Position numbers and translations under genes: made by a program. Positions 1 through 5,747 of a stretch of 6,586 nt of DNA are shown piece by piece. Position 1 is the first letter of the stretch, and each line of letters starts with the position of its first letter. This DNA comes from Kiritimatiellia bacterium (GTDB taxonomy: Bacteria > Verrucomicrobiota > Kiritimatiellia > RFP12 > UBA3636), in the NCBI GenBank assembly GCA_016295275.1, contig JAEDLN010000137.1, positions 1-6,586 on the forward strand, written 5' to 3'. The notes under the pieces are model-generated. The model was given only the letters and a program-made list of their open reading frames with translations. It was not told where the DNA came from and made no database searches.

Positions 1-10
1 TTGGCGGTAG

Positions 11-50
11 GGCGCGATGTCCCCATCGCGCCGCCGCGCCATCGGCGCGG
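11..50. repeat. Two adjacent perfect GC hairpins
   Basis: The first hairpin has a 9-bp perfect stem, GGCGCGATG (11-19) with CATCGCGCC (24-32), and loop TCCC. The second follows one base later: CCGCGCC (34-40) with GGCGCGG (44-50), loop ATC. Neither is followed by a T-run, so they do not look like intrinsic terminators. The word GGCGCGAT, in either orientation, recurs at 240-247, 339-346, 5618-5625 and 5641-5648, so this intergenic DNA shares vocabulary with the dyad in front of dnaA. Confidence 0.7.
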
Positions 51-206
51 TGCGCCGCTTGACTTCCCGTGCACCCCACCCGTGCCCGTTCCCATGCACC
101 GCTCGCGCCGCATAGCCGCACGCCCTCGCCGCCCCACCGGCTCGCCACCGCGGTGCGCGGCTTGGCAAGTAGCACACGCTGAGAGTTTTGCATACCGCGG
201 CTCTGT

Positions 207-250
207 CCGCGGCACGGTGCGCGGCAGGGCCGCGCACCCGGCGCGATGCT
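207..250. repeat. 44-base hairpin repeat, copy 1
   Basis: This 44-base segment is repeated at 306-349 with 43 of 44 bases identical, a spacing of 99 bases. Its core is a perfect 10-bp inverted repeat, GGTGCGCGGC (216-225) with GCCGCGCACC (229-238), and a 3-base loop AGG. The only difference from copy 2 is A226 in the loop. A stray single arm, GGTGCGCGGC, also occurs at 152-161 without its partner. Function is unknown; it resembles REP-type intergenic palindromes in form only. Confidence 0.8.
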
Positions 251-255
251 TGGCC

Positions 256-305
256 GCCGGGCCTCCCGGCTCGCCCCCCGCGGCTTGCCAGCGGGGGCTC
301 CCCGC
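256..305. repeat. Hairpins between the two 44-base repeats, with alternative pairings
   Basis: A 6-bp stem GCCGGG (256-261) pairs with CCCGGC (265-270) across a CCT loop. Beyond it, CCCCCGC (275-281) can pair with GCGGGGG (291-297), or GCGGGG (291-296) can pair instead with CCCCGC (300-305). These two structures are mutually exclusive because they share bases 291-296. If transcribed, this could fold in two ways, but nothing in the sequence shows that the switch is used. Confidence 0.55.
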
Positions 306-349
306 CCGCGGCACGGTGCGCGGCCGGGCCGCGCACCCGGCGCGATGCT
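306..349. repeat. 44-base hairpin repeat, copy 2
   Basis: This is the second copy of the 207-250 repeat. The arms GGTGCGCGGC (315-324) and GCCGCGCACC (328-337) are identical to copy 1, and the loop is CGG instead of AGG (C325 replacing A226). The similarity fades downstream: the next 16 bases still resemble those after copy 1 (about 12 matches). This suggests an older, longer duplication in which the hairpin was kept. Confidence 0.8.
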
Positions 350-433
350 CGCCCACCGCGCCATTGCCCGCGCTCCCCGCCACTCGCGCCGCCGCACCCC
401 TCGCCACCGCCCGTGGCTACCCGACGGCCTGCA

Positions 434-462
434 TGGACGAAACCTCCTCTATTTGCTAGATT
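434..462 (+). promoter_or_regulatory. Possible extended -10 promoter giving a leaderless transcript
   Basis: TGGACG (434-439; 4/6 matches to TTGACA) is separated by 17 bases from TAGATT (457-462; 4/6 matches to TATAAT). The -10 is preceded by TGC (454-456), the extended -10 motif. It lies at the drop from GC-rich DNA to ordinary composition. Transcription would begin about 6-9 bases after 462, at or within a couple of bases of the ATG at 471, so the message would have almost no leader. This fits the absence of a Shine-Dalgarno sequence. Matches this weak can arise by chance. Confidence 0.3.
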
Positions 463-470
463 TATCGGAT

Positions 471-1613
471 ATGAATCTGCGCAAATTCCTCTTCCCGTTC
501 GGGTTTCTTCTGGTCTGCACAGGAACAGCCGTTACCGGACTGTACCTGCGTGCCGACCGCCTTGCGCATATCCCCCGTTCCGAAACCTCCGCCGCCGCAC
601 AAGGGATGGAGAAACCTCCACCCTTGCTCTCCTTTGCCACTACAGCCCTCGGAGGCTTTCGCGGAATCATCGCAGACGCCCTCTGGCTCCGCGCCGGTCG
701 AATGCAGGAACAACGCCGCTTCGTCGAGCTCGTGCAACTGTCCGACTGGATTACCGCACTCGAACCGGATAACGACGATGTCTGGACTTTCCACGCCTGG
801 AACCTCGCCTACAATATCCCCGTCCTGCTCTCCCGTCCCGAGGATCGCTGGAACTGGGTCTCCAACGGCATTTCCCTCCTGCGCGATCGCGGCATTCCCA
901 TCAATCCGTCCTCCGCTGCGCTGAAACGGGAATTGGGATGGATTTTCCAACATAAAATCGGCCTGGATTCCGATCCGGCATCCCCTTACTATCGCCTCCA
1001 ATGGGCGCGCCAAATCGCGCCCTCGCTCCTGCCGGACGGCTCCGCGCCCGCCCCCTTTTCCCCACAGGCCGCCCGACTCTCCGAATCCGCCCGTATGGAC
1101 GCTTCCGTACTTCGACTCTTCGAACAACGTTTCGGATCGCCGATCGATTGGCGTTCCCCTTTCGCGCAATCCCTCTACTGGAGCGCCCTCGCTTTGGAGA
1201 ACAACCCGCCCGCTCGAGAAACGTTGCCTTGCCGCCGGATGGCGTATACTTCCCTTATCGCCCTCTGCTTCCGCGGAACATTGCCACCGGGCGATCCGAA
1301 TGAGCCGGATTGGCATTTCTCACCAACCCCCAATCCGCGTCTCATCCCGGCAACGCAATCCTATCTGGAAGAAACGCTCCGACTCTTTCCTTTCGCCGGA
1401 ATCCGATATGCCTATGTTGGATTTCTTTGCGATGCCATCCTCCTCTATCTGCAGAAAAACGACACCCGAACCGCAAGCCTTTATCATCAAAAACTTCAAA
1501 CTTTCTTCCGGGAACTCGGTGCCGGTCAACAGGCGATTCCACCGCTCGATCGTTTCCCGGAAACCCCTCCGGAGACCTATACCGCTCTCCTGCAAAGCCT
1601 CGGTATTCAGTAA
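471..1613 (+). CDS. Uncharacterised membrane-anchored protein of a PVC-type conserved family
   Basis: The 380-residue product is not linked to a known reaction. It starts with a Lys/Arg-flanked hydrophobic segment (about 6-26), a single signal anchor or uncleaved signal peptide, so most of the chain is probably extracytoplasmic. The remainder looks helical, with aromatic-rich blocks: GGFRGIIADALWLRAGRMQE (61-80), LVQLSDWITALEP (87-99), VWTFHAWNLAYNI (104-116), PEDRWNWVSNGISLLRDRG (123-141), LGWIFQHKIG (155-164) and YYRLQWARQ (173-181). From memory these blocks match conserved hypothetical proteins of Planctomycetes and Verrucomicrobia, and the pattern suggests a TPR-like helical repeat scaffold. 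I chose the ATG at 471 because the frame upstream runs into low-complexity GC-rich repeats and the hydrophobic start sits directly at this Met. No Shine-Dalgarno sequence precedes it. It probably leads the five-gene operon, 50 bases before ktrB. Confidence 0.8.
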   Translation: MNLRKFLFPFGFLLVCTGTAVTGLYLRADRLAHIPRSETSAAAQGMEKPPPLLSFATTALGGFRGIIADALWLRAGRMQEQRRFVELVQLSDWITALEPDNDDVWTFHAWNLAYNIPVLLSRPEDRWNWVSNGISLLRDRGIPINPSSAALKRELGWIFQHKIGLDSDPASPYYRLQWARQIAPSLLPDGSAPAPFSPQAARLSESARMDASVLRLFEQRFGSPIDWRSPFAQSLYWSALALENNPPARETLPCRRMAYTSLIALCFRGTLPPGDPNEPDWHFSPTPNPRLIPATQSYLEETLRLFPFAGIRYAYVGFLCDAILLYLQKNDTRTASLYHQKLQTFFRELGAGQQAIPPLDRFPETPPETYTALLQSLGIQ

Positions 1614-1663
1614 AAAACGTTTCCCTGCCGAATCCTCTCATTTTTCTCCGCCACAAATCCGCC

Positions 1664-3031
1664 ATGCGCTCCTTTTTCCACAAGACCGCCCCGCGCTTGC
1701 TCTTTGTCAGCTCAATCGCCCTCTTGCTGCTCGGTGCCCTTCTGCTGGCTCTCCCCTTCGCCAACCGGGACGGCGCATGGCATATCTCGATTCGTACCCT
1801 GACCCTCGCAGCCAGCGCCGTCAGCGTTACAGGCTTGGATCCGATCGGAATTGCTCAGAACCTGACGTCTTTCGGGTTCTTCATCATTGCCGTTCTCGTC
1901 CAAATCGGCGGTATCGGTATCATGACATTCGGAATGCAGCTCTTCCTGATGGTTGGACGCTCCCTCTCCGTCCATGAGGAACAAACCGTCAAGACGTCTC
2001 TGGGGGAATCGCGCCTATATGCCCTGGGACCGATGCTCCATGCAACCATCCTTTTTACCTTCCTCGCTGAAATCACCGGAGCCGCAATCCTCGCTTGGCG
2101 CTTTCATGCCATCAACCCCGACTTCACGCCCCTCCGCGCAATCGGTCATGGTGCCTTTCTCTCGATTATGGGATTCTGCAACGCGGGCTTCAGCATATAC
2201 GAGGACAGCGTCATGTCCTTCGCCTCCGATCCGATCGCCTTGCATACCATTACCGTCCTTTCGAGTATCGGCGGTCTCGGATTTATCGTCATCATGAATA
2301 TTCTCCGACTGCGCCCTTGGAAACGGGATCGCTCCAGCCGGGGATACCTCTCGCTGCATAGCCGAATCGTCCTCTCGTCTAGCGCATTGCTTTTCATCGG
2401 TTGCACCATCCTCTTCCTGCTGCTGGAAGCTCATGCCGCATTCGCCGAATTCTCTTTTCCCGAAAAACTGAGTCGGGCCGCCTTCCACTCCGCCGCACTC
2501 CGCTCCGCCGGCTTTTCCGTCTTCCCCGCCGAAACAATGACGAAGGCGTCAAACCTTCTCTCCATGATCTGCATGTTTATCGGCGGCGCACCGGGCTCCA
2601 CCGCCGGAGGTATCAAGGTGTCGACGCTGGTCGTCCTCGCAGCCACCGTCCGGGCCGCCTTCTGCTTCCGCCGTACACCCGAATTGAGCTTCCGCTCCGT
2701 TCCGCGAAATGTCGTGATCAACGCAATCGCAATTCTCACGCTTTGCAGCCTCCTCGTCCTCTCGACCGCCTTCTTGCTTTCCATTTTCGAAGCCGATAAT
2801 CCAAATCTGTCGTTGGACGGAATTCTCTTCGAAAGCATTTCCGCTTTCTCCAACTGCGGTCTCGAACCCTCCGGTACAACCGCATCCCTGTCCTCGCCAA
2901 GCCTTTTCTGCCTGACGTATTGTATGTTCTTCGGTCGCCTCGGCCCCGTCACAATCGGTCTTACGCTCTTCCATCCGCGTTCGACCGATCTGACGAAACG
3001 CTATCCCGAAGAAAACATCATCGTCGGTTGA
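1664..3031 (+). CDS. ktrB: KtrB/TrkH-family potassium uptake channel subunit
   Basis: An integral inner-membrane protein of 455 residues that conducts K+ into the cell with KtrA as its gating ring. It shows the four-fold M1-pore-M2 plan of the Trk/Ktr/HKT superfamily. The four filter signatures are SVTGL (54-58), CNAGFS (172-177), RSAGFS (280-285) and SNCGLEPSGT (396-405), each with its filter glycine. The Gly/Ser-rich GGAPGSTAGGIKVS (307-320) is the intramembrane gate loop in the third repeat. GRLGPVTIG (424-432) and the PEENIIVG C-terminus (448-455) are typical of KtrB. The length fits KtrB (about 450) better than TrkH, which has two additional N-terminal helices. The fourth filter has Cys before Gly (N397-C398-G399), a less common residue there. 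The ATG at 1664 gives a standard KtrB N-terminus; the longer open frame upstream lies inside the preceding gene. A pyrimidine-rich leader and no Shine-Dalgarno precede it. ktrA follows after 29 bases. Confidence 0.92.
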   Translation: MRSFFHKTAPRLLFVSSIALLLLGALLLALPFANRDGAWHISIRTLTLAASAVSVTGLDPIGIAQNLTSFGFFIIAVLVQIGGIGIMTFGMQLFLMVGRSLSVHEEQTVKTSLGESRLYALGPMLHATILFTFLAEITGAAILAWRFHAINPDFTPLRAIGHGAFLSIMGFCNAGFSIYEDSVMSFASDPIALHTITVLSSIGGLGFIVIMNILRLRPWKRDRSSRGYLSLHSRIVLSSSALLFIGCTILFLLLEAHAAFAEFSFPEKLSRAAFHSAALRSAGFSVFPAETMTKASNLLSMICMFIGGAPGSTAGGIKVSTLVVLAATVRAAFCFRRTPELSFRSVPRNVVINAIAILTLCSLLVLSTAFLLSIFEADNPNLSLDGILFESISAFSNCGLEPSGTTASLSSPSLFCLTYCMFFGRLGPVTIGLTLFHPRSTDLTKRYPEENIIVG

Positions 3032-3060
3032 GCCCCCCTATTGCACAACCCGTCTTTTCC

Positions 3061-3732
3061 ATGAAAAACATCTCCAAAATCGGTATCATCGGCGGTAGCC
3101 GATTCGGCCTTACTCTCGCAGAAGCCCTGACCAAAAACGGCATGGATGTAACCCTCATCGAAAAACAATGGGAAATCATCCAGTCGCTCGCAGAATCCCC
3201 GATCCGCGCCATCCAAGGCGATGCGAAAAACCCCGATGTCTTGCGCGATGCCGGATTCGCCGACTGCGATATCGCCGTTATCGCCATCGACGACTCCCTC
3301 GAAACCGCAACCCTCGCCACCATCCACTGCAAGGACCTCAAGATTCCCCGCATCATCGCAAAGGCCGATACGGACGTGCAGGGCCGCGTCCTTTCCCGCG
3401 TGGGCGCCGATAATGTCGTTTACCCCGATCGCGACCGCGCCTTCCGCCTCGCCATCTCCATCCTCCATCGCGACCCGATCGATTTCTTCTCCATCGCCGA
3501 CGGATACTCCGTCGCCGAAGTTCCCGTACCCTCGAATCTGGTCGGGAAAACGCTGATCGAAGGAAACGTCCGCCAAGCCTACGGTCTTACCGTCCTCGCA
3601 ATCCGCCGATTGTCCGGCGACGCCGCAACACCGCGCATCCCCATTATCGTCAATGGAAAGGAATGCCTCGAAAAAGACGACCTTCTCGTCGTCTTCGGCT
3701 CCGATCCTTCCATTGAAGCGCTCTCCAAATAG
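3061..3732 (+). CDS. ktrA: KtrA/TrkA-family potassium channel regulatory subunit (RCK protein)
   Basis: A cytoplasmic protein of 223 residues that should assemble as a ring on KtrB and open or close it according to bound nucleotide (ATP/ADP or NAD(H) in known relatives). The RCK_N Rossmann domain covers about 4-125: nucleotide loop IIGGSRFG (9-16), acidic ribose-binding E34 at the end of strand 2 (LIEKQ), GDAKNPDVL (53-61), and AKADTD...GADNVVYPDRDRA (100-127). The RCK_C domain covers about 140-220, with the family landmark PSNLVGKTLIE (156-166). The glycine loop reads G-G-S-R-F-G where relatives usually have G-x-G-x-x-G, so the middle Gly is Ser13. The length matches KtrA (about 220) rather than the double-domain TrkA (about 450). 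The ATG at 3061 is chosen because the Rossmann strand begins within six residues. It has a TCTTTTCC leader and no Shine-Dalgarno. hisC follows after 27 bases. Confidence 0.93.
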   Translation: MKNISKIGIIGGSRFGLTLAEALTKNGMDVTLIEKQWEIIQSLAESPIRAIQGDAKNPDVLRDAGFADCDIAVIAIDDSLETATLATIHCKDLKIPRIIAKADTDVQGRVLSRVGADNVVYPDRDRAFRLAISILHRDPIDFFSIADGYSVAEVPVPSNLVGKTLIEGNVRQAYGLTVLAIRRLSGDAATPRIPIIVNGKECLEKDDLLVVFGSDPSIEALSK

Positions 3733-3759
3733 CCACCCCCCTTTTCATCCCCTTACGCC

Positions 3760-4812
3760 ATGATCCGCTCCTCTGTCGCCGCCCTCAAGCCATATGTCCC
3801 GGGCGAACAACCGAAACTCAAACGCATCGTCAAACTCAACGCCAACGAAAATGCGTACCCGCCTTCCCCAAAAATCGCCGAGGCCCTCGCATCGTTCGAT
3901 CTCAATCGTCTGAGACTCTACCCCGACTCCGAATCCCGGCACTTGCGCAATCTGCTGGCACGGCGCTACGGATGCAAAAGCGAAAACGTTTTTGTCGGAA
4001 ACGGGAGCGATGAGGTGCTGCGCCTTGCAACCGATGTCTTCGTCCGAAATGCCGCCCATATCGGAATCTTCGATCCGACCTACTCGCTCTATCCCGTTCT
4101 CGCCGATATCCGGGAGGCCCCGCTCGACGTCTTCCCGCTCCCGCCAGACGATGCCGCTCTCGCCGCATGCACCCTCCCCGATCCGAAACCCGATCTTTTC
4201 TTCCTCGTCAATCCGAACGCACCTACCGGAACCATCTTCGGCCTGGAGGCAATCCGCGCTTTCGCACGTTCCCTCGCCCCGTCGATCCTGCTGATCGACG
4301 AAACCTATACGCTGTTCGCCGGAACCGATTGCATGCGCCTCGCTTTCGAAGAGCCGAATGTGCTGATTTCGCGCACGTTCTCAAAGGCATGGTCCCTCGC
4401 CGGTCTCCGCGTCGGAATCCTCGTCGGACCCGAGCCCCTCGTCGATTGTCTCTTCAAAGTGAAGGATTCCTACAACGTGGACGCCCTCGCACAGATGATC
4501 GCCGAAACCGCCCTTTCCGATCCGAAATGGATGGAGGAAAATTGCCGCAAAATCCTCGCGACACGAGAGCGCTTCTCCGCCGAACTCGTTCAACGCGGCT
4601 GGAAGGTGACGCCCTCCCATACCAATTTCATCTGGTGCGTTCCACCGCCGCCGCTCACCGCCCGCGCCGTCCTCGAAAAACTCCGAAACTTCGGAATCCT
4701 CGTCCGCCATTTCTCCCAGCCGAAAATCGACCGTTTTCTCCGGATTACCGTCGGAACCGATGCGCAAATGGACGAAATCCTCTCCCACCTCCCACCCCCT
4801 CCGGAAACATGA
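3760..4812 (+). CDS. hisC: Histidinol-phosphate aminotransferase-like PLP enzyme
   Basis: A cytoplasmic fold-type I (class I/II) aminotransferase of 350 residues, the usual HisC length. HisC transfers an amino group from glutamate to imidazole-acetol phosphate to give L-histidinol phosphate. Visible motifs are KLNANENAYPPSP (25-37), RLYPDSESRHLR (52-63, Tyr54 reaching across the dimer), GNGSDEVL (80-87), NPNAPTG (151-157, with N153 on the cofactor), LLIDETYTLFA (177-187, D180 and Y183), and the Schiff-base lysine K209 in TFSKAWSLAGLRVG, with R217 for the cofactor phosphate. YNVDALAQ (238-245) and the substrate-carboxylate-type R328 (FLRIT) follow. The substrate could instead be an aromatic amino acid, since HisC relatives switch readily and no other his gene is in view. 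Its stop codon overlaps the next start in an ATGA, implying translational coupling to the phosphatase. No Shine-Dalgarno; a pyrimidine-rich leader. Confidence 0.88.
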   Translation: MIRSSVAALKPYVPGEQPKLKRIVKLNANENAYPPSPKIAEALASFDLNRLRLYPDSESRHLRNLLARRYGCKSENVFVGNGSDEVLRLATDVFVRNAAHIGIFDPTYSLYPVLADIREAPLDVFPLPPDDAALAACTLPDPKPDLFFLVNPNAPTGTIFGLEAIRAFARSLAPSILLIDETYTLFAGTDCMRLAFEEPNVLISRTFSKAWSLAGLRVGILVGPEPLVDCLFKVKDSYNVDALAQMIAETALSDPKWMEENCRKILATRERFSAELVQRGWKVTPSHTNFIWCVPPPPLTARAVLEKLRNFGILVRHFSQPKIDRFLRITVGTDAQMDEILSHLPPPPET

Positions 4813-5618
4813 TCAGACTCGTTGCCGCCGATATGGACGGTACTTTGCTCGACTCCGGCAAACGGCTCTCCCCGGGATTTCTCCCGCTGCTCGATTTCCT
4901 CCTGAACCGCGGCGTCACCTTCGTTGTGGCTTCCGGACGGCAATATTTCAATCTGCTGAAAATGTTCCCGGGCTTCGAAGACCGTCTCTGGTTCATTTGC
5001 GACAACGGCTCCGTGATCTACCATGGAAAAAACCTCTTCCAAGTCACGGCGATTGCCCCAACATCCCTCCAAGCCGCCCGGAAAACCATCGACGCCTTGC
5101 CGACCGCCGAACCGATCTTCTGCGGTGCCGCTTGCGCCTACATGACGCCGCGCCCCGCCGCCGATGAACGCGATGCCCGCAATTTCTACGAACGCTGCGT
5201 CGTCGTCCCCGATCCGATCGAAACCGCCGCCCGCGCCGGCGATCCGATCTGCAAAATCGCCGTCTACGACCCCATCGACGCAAAAGGCCGCCTCTACCAT
5301 GCCATCGCAAACGCCCCGCTGAATCTTACGGTCGCCCTCAGCGGCGTCAATTGGATCGATCTGATGGCCCCCAATGTCGACAAGGGATCTGCCATCCGCG
5401 CAATCCAAACCGCCCTGAACATCGCACCCGACGAATGCGCCGCTTTCGGTGACTACGAAAACGATCTCCCGCTCCTCGCTTCATGCACCGAAAGCTACGC
5501 CATGGCGAACGGTCGCCCCGCCGTGCTCGCCGCCGCCCGACATCGCGCCCCCTCAAACGATGATAATGGCGTCGCCTCCGTCCTCCAATCCCTCTTTCCA
5601 CCCTCGATCGAGCCCTAA
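4809..5618 (+). CDS. Cof-type HAD-superfamily phosphatase
   Basis: A soluble 269-residue phosphohydrolase of the HAD superfamily, Cof (type IIB capped) subfamily, which typically acts on sugar phosphates, FMN, PLP or similar small phosphates with Mg2+. Motif I is AADMDGTLLDS (6-16), with nucleophile D8 and acid/base D10. Motif II is VVASGR (39-44), with S42. Motif III is K192 in NVDKGSAIRAI, and motif IV is GDYENDLPLL (214-223), with D215 and D219 binding Mg2+. The cap lies between about 85 and 180 and sets specificity, which cannot be read from sequence. The ATG (4809) sits within the hisC stop region (ATGA), so translation is probably by re-initiation. Motif I starts six residues in, which supports this start. 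A link to histidinol-phosphate hydrolysis is possible from context, but HisB-type phosphatases belong to a different, uncapped HAD group. Confidence 0.9.
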   Translation: MIRLVAADMDGTLLDSGKRLSPGFLPLLDFLLNRGVTFVVASGRQYFNLLKMFPGFEDRLWFICDNGSVIYHGKNLFQVTAIAPTSLQAARKTIDALPTAEPIFCGAACAYMTPRPAADERDARNFYERCVVVPDPIETAARAGDPICKIAVYDPIDAKGRLYHAIANAPLNLTVALSGVNWIDLMAPNVDKGSAIRAIQTALNIAPDECAAFGDYENDLPLLASCTESYAMANGRPAVLAAARHRAPSNDDNGVASVLQSLFPPSIEP

Positions 5619-5648
5619 TCGCGCCGTTGATGGCGCCGCCATCGCGCC
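5618..5648. repeat. GC dyad flanked by ATCGCGCC repeats, after the phosphatase gene
   Basis: GATGGC (5629-5634) and GCCATC (5638-5643) form a hairpin with loop GCC; the whole 5629-5643 is a symmetric element. The word ATCGCGCC lies on both sides (5618-5625, using the last base of the stop codon, and 5641-5648). No T-run follows, so it is not a standard intrinsic terminator. It shares vocabulary with the hairpins at the start of the window. Confidence 0.5.
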
Positions 5649-5671
5649 ACCCGACGCCTCCGCGCCCGACC

Positions 5672-5725
5672 AATCGCTTCTTCCTTGCAAAATCGCTTCC
5701 GTTTTGCGAGAATGCAAAACGCTTG
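5672..5725. promoter_or_regulatory. Cluster of direct and inverted repeats upstream of dnaA
   Basis: AATCGCTTC occurs twice, at 5672-5680 and 5691-5699, 19 bases apart. TGCAAAATCGCTT (5686-5698) is repeated with one base missing as TGCAAAACGCTT (5713-5724). Between them, CGTTTTGC (5700-5707) and GCAAAACG (5714-5721) form a perfect 8-bp inverted repeat with a 6-base gap. The arrangement straddles the candidate -10, so it could be an operator controlling dnaA. None of the repeats matches the usual DnaA box, TTATNCACA. A leader hairpin is the other reading. Confidence 0.45.
5685..5713 (+). promoter_or_regulatory. Candidate dnaA promoter with extended -10
   Basis: TTGCAA (5685-5690; 4/6 to TTGACA) and GAGAAT (5708-5713; 4/6 to TATAAT) are separated by 17 bases, and TGC (5705-5707) sits just before the -10 as an extended -10 motif. 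Transcription would start near 5720, giving a leader of about 28 bases that is mostly pyrimidine. The left arm of the inverted repeat fills the end of the spacer and the right arm begins next to the -10. Confidence 0.35.
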
Positions 5726-5747
5726 ATTCTCCATTTTTTCTCCTCTC

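Larger units (their letters stand above)
1..470. other. GC-rich non-coding region filled with hairpins and short repeats
   Basis: I see no credible gene in this stretch. Row 301-360 is 53/60 G+C and row 241-300 is 50/60, clearly above the genes that follow. Open frames cross it, but their translations are Pro/Ala/Arg-rich low-complexity peptides of the kind expected when stop codons are rare in GC-rich DNA. It is packed with perfect inverted repeats (11-32, 34-50, 216-238, 256-270, 275-297 or 291-305, 315-337). The word CTCGCC(C/A)nCCGC occurs in four variants (141-151, 270-281, 348-359, 400-410). A less GC-rich island lies at 161-195, and the composition drops sharply after about 440, where the promoter of the first gene may lie. 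It could be a clustered intergenic repeat element, the 3' end of an upstream transcript, or a structured RNA. Confidence 0.7.

Noticed and set aside
162..191. TTGGCA followed by TTTTGC as a promoter inside the repeat region
   Set aside because: TTGGCA is an acceptable -35, but the bases at proper spacing bear almost no resemblance to a -10 element.
1..459. A 152-codon open frame in the GC-rich region, with a 33-codon-spaced repeated peptide RGTVRGRAAHPARC
   Set aside because: The peptide repeat simply follows from the 99-base spacing of the DNA repeats. The composition is Pro/Ala/Arg low complexity, there is no recognisable domain, and rare stop codons are expected at this G+C.
246..470. An upstream ATG at 246 extending the first gene by 75 residues
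   Set aside because: The extension is encoded by the repeat/hairpin DNA and is low complexity. The hydrophobic N-terminus begins exactly at the ATG at 471.
1674..1682. TTTTCCACA, one base from a DnaA box
   Set aside because: It is single, inside the start of ktrB, 4 kb from dnaA, and no cluster of similar sites accompanies it.
1292..5247. Repeated octamer CGATCCGA (1292, 2227, 4071, 4179, 4518, 5210, 5240)
   Set aside because: All copies are in genes and encode Asp-Pro with the preferred codons GAT-CCG, so codon choice explains them without a DNA motif.
5603..5612. Palindrome CTCGATCGAG near the end of the phosphatase gene
   Set aside because: It lies within the coding sequence, has no loop for a stable hairpin, and CGATCG-type words are common in this gene set.
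5700..5739. Inverted repeat 5700-5721 followed by a T-run, as a terminator
   Set aside because: The stem is only 8 bp with modest GC, and the T-run (5734-5739) begins 12 bases after the stem rather than directly behind it, so an operator or leader role fits better.
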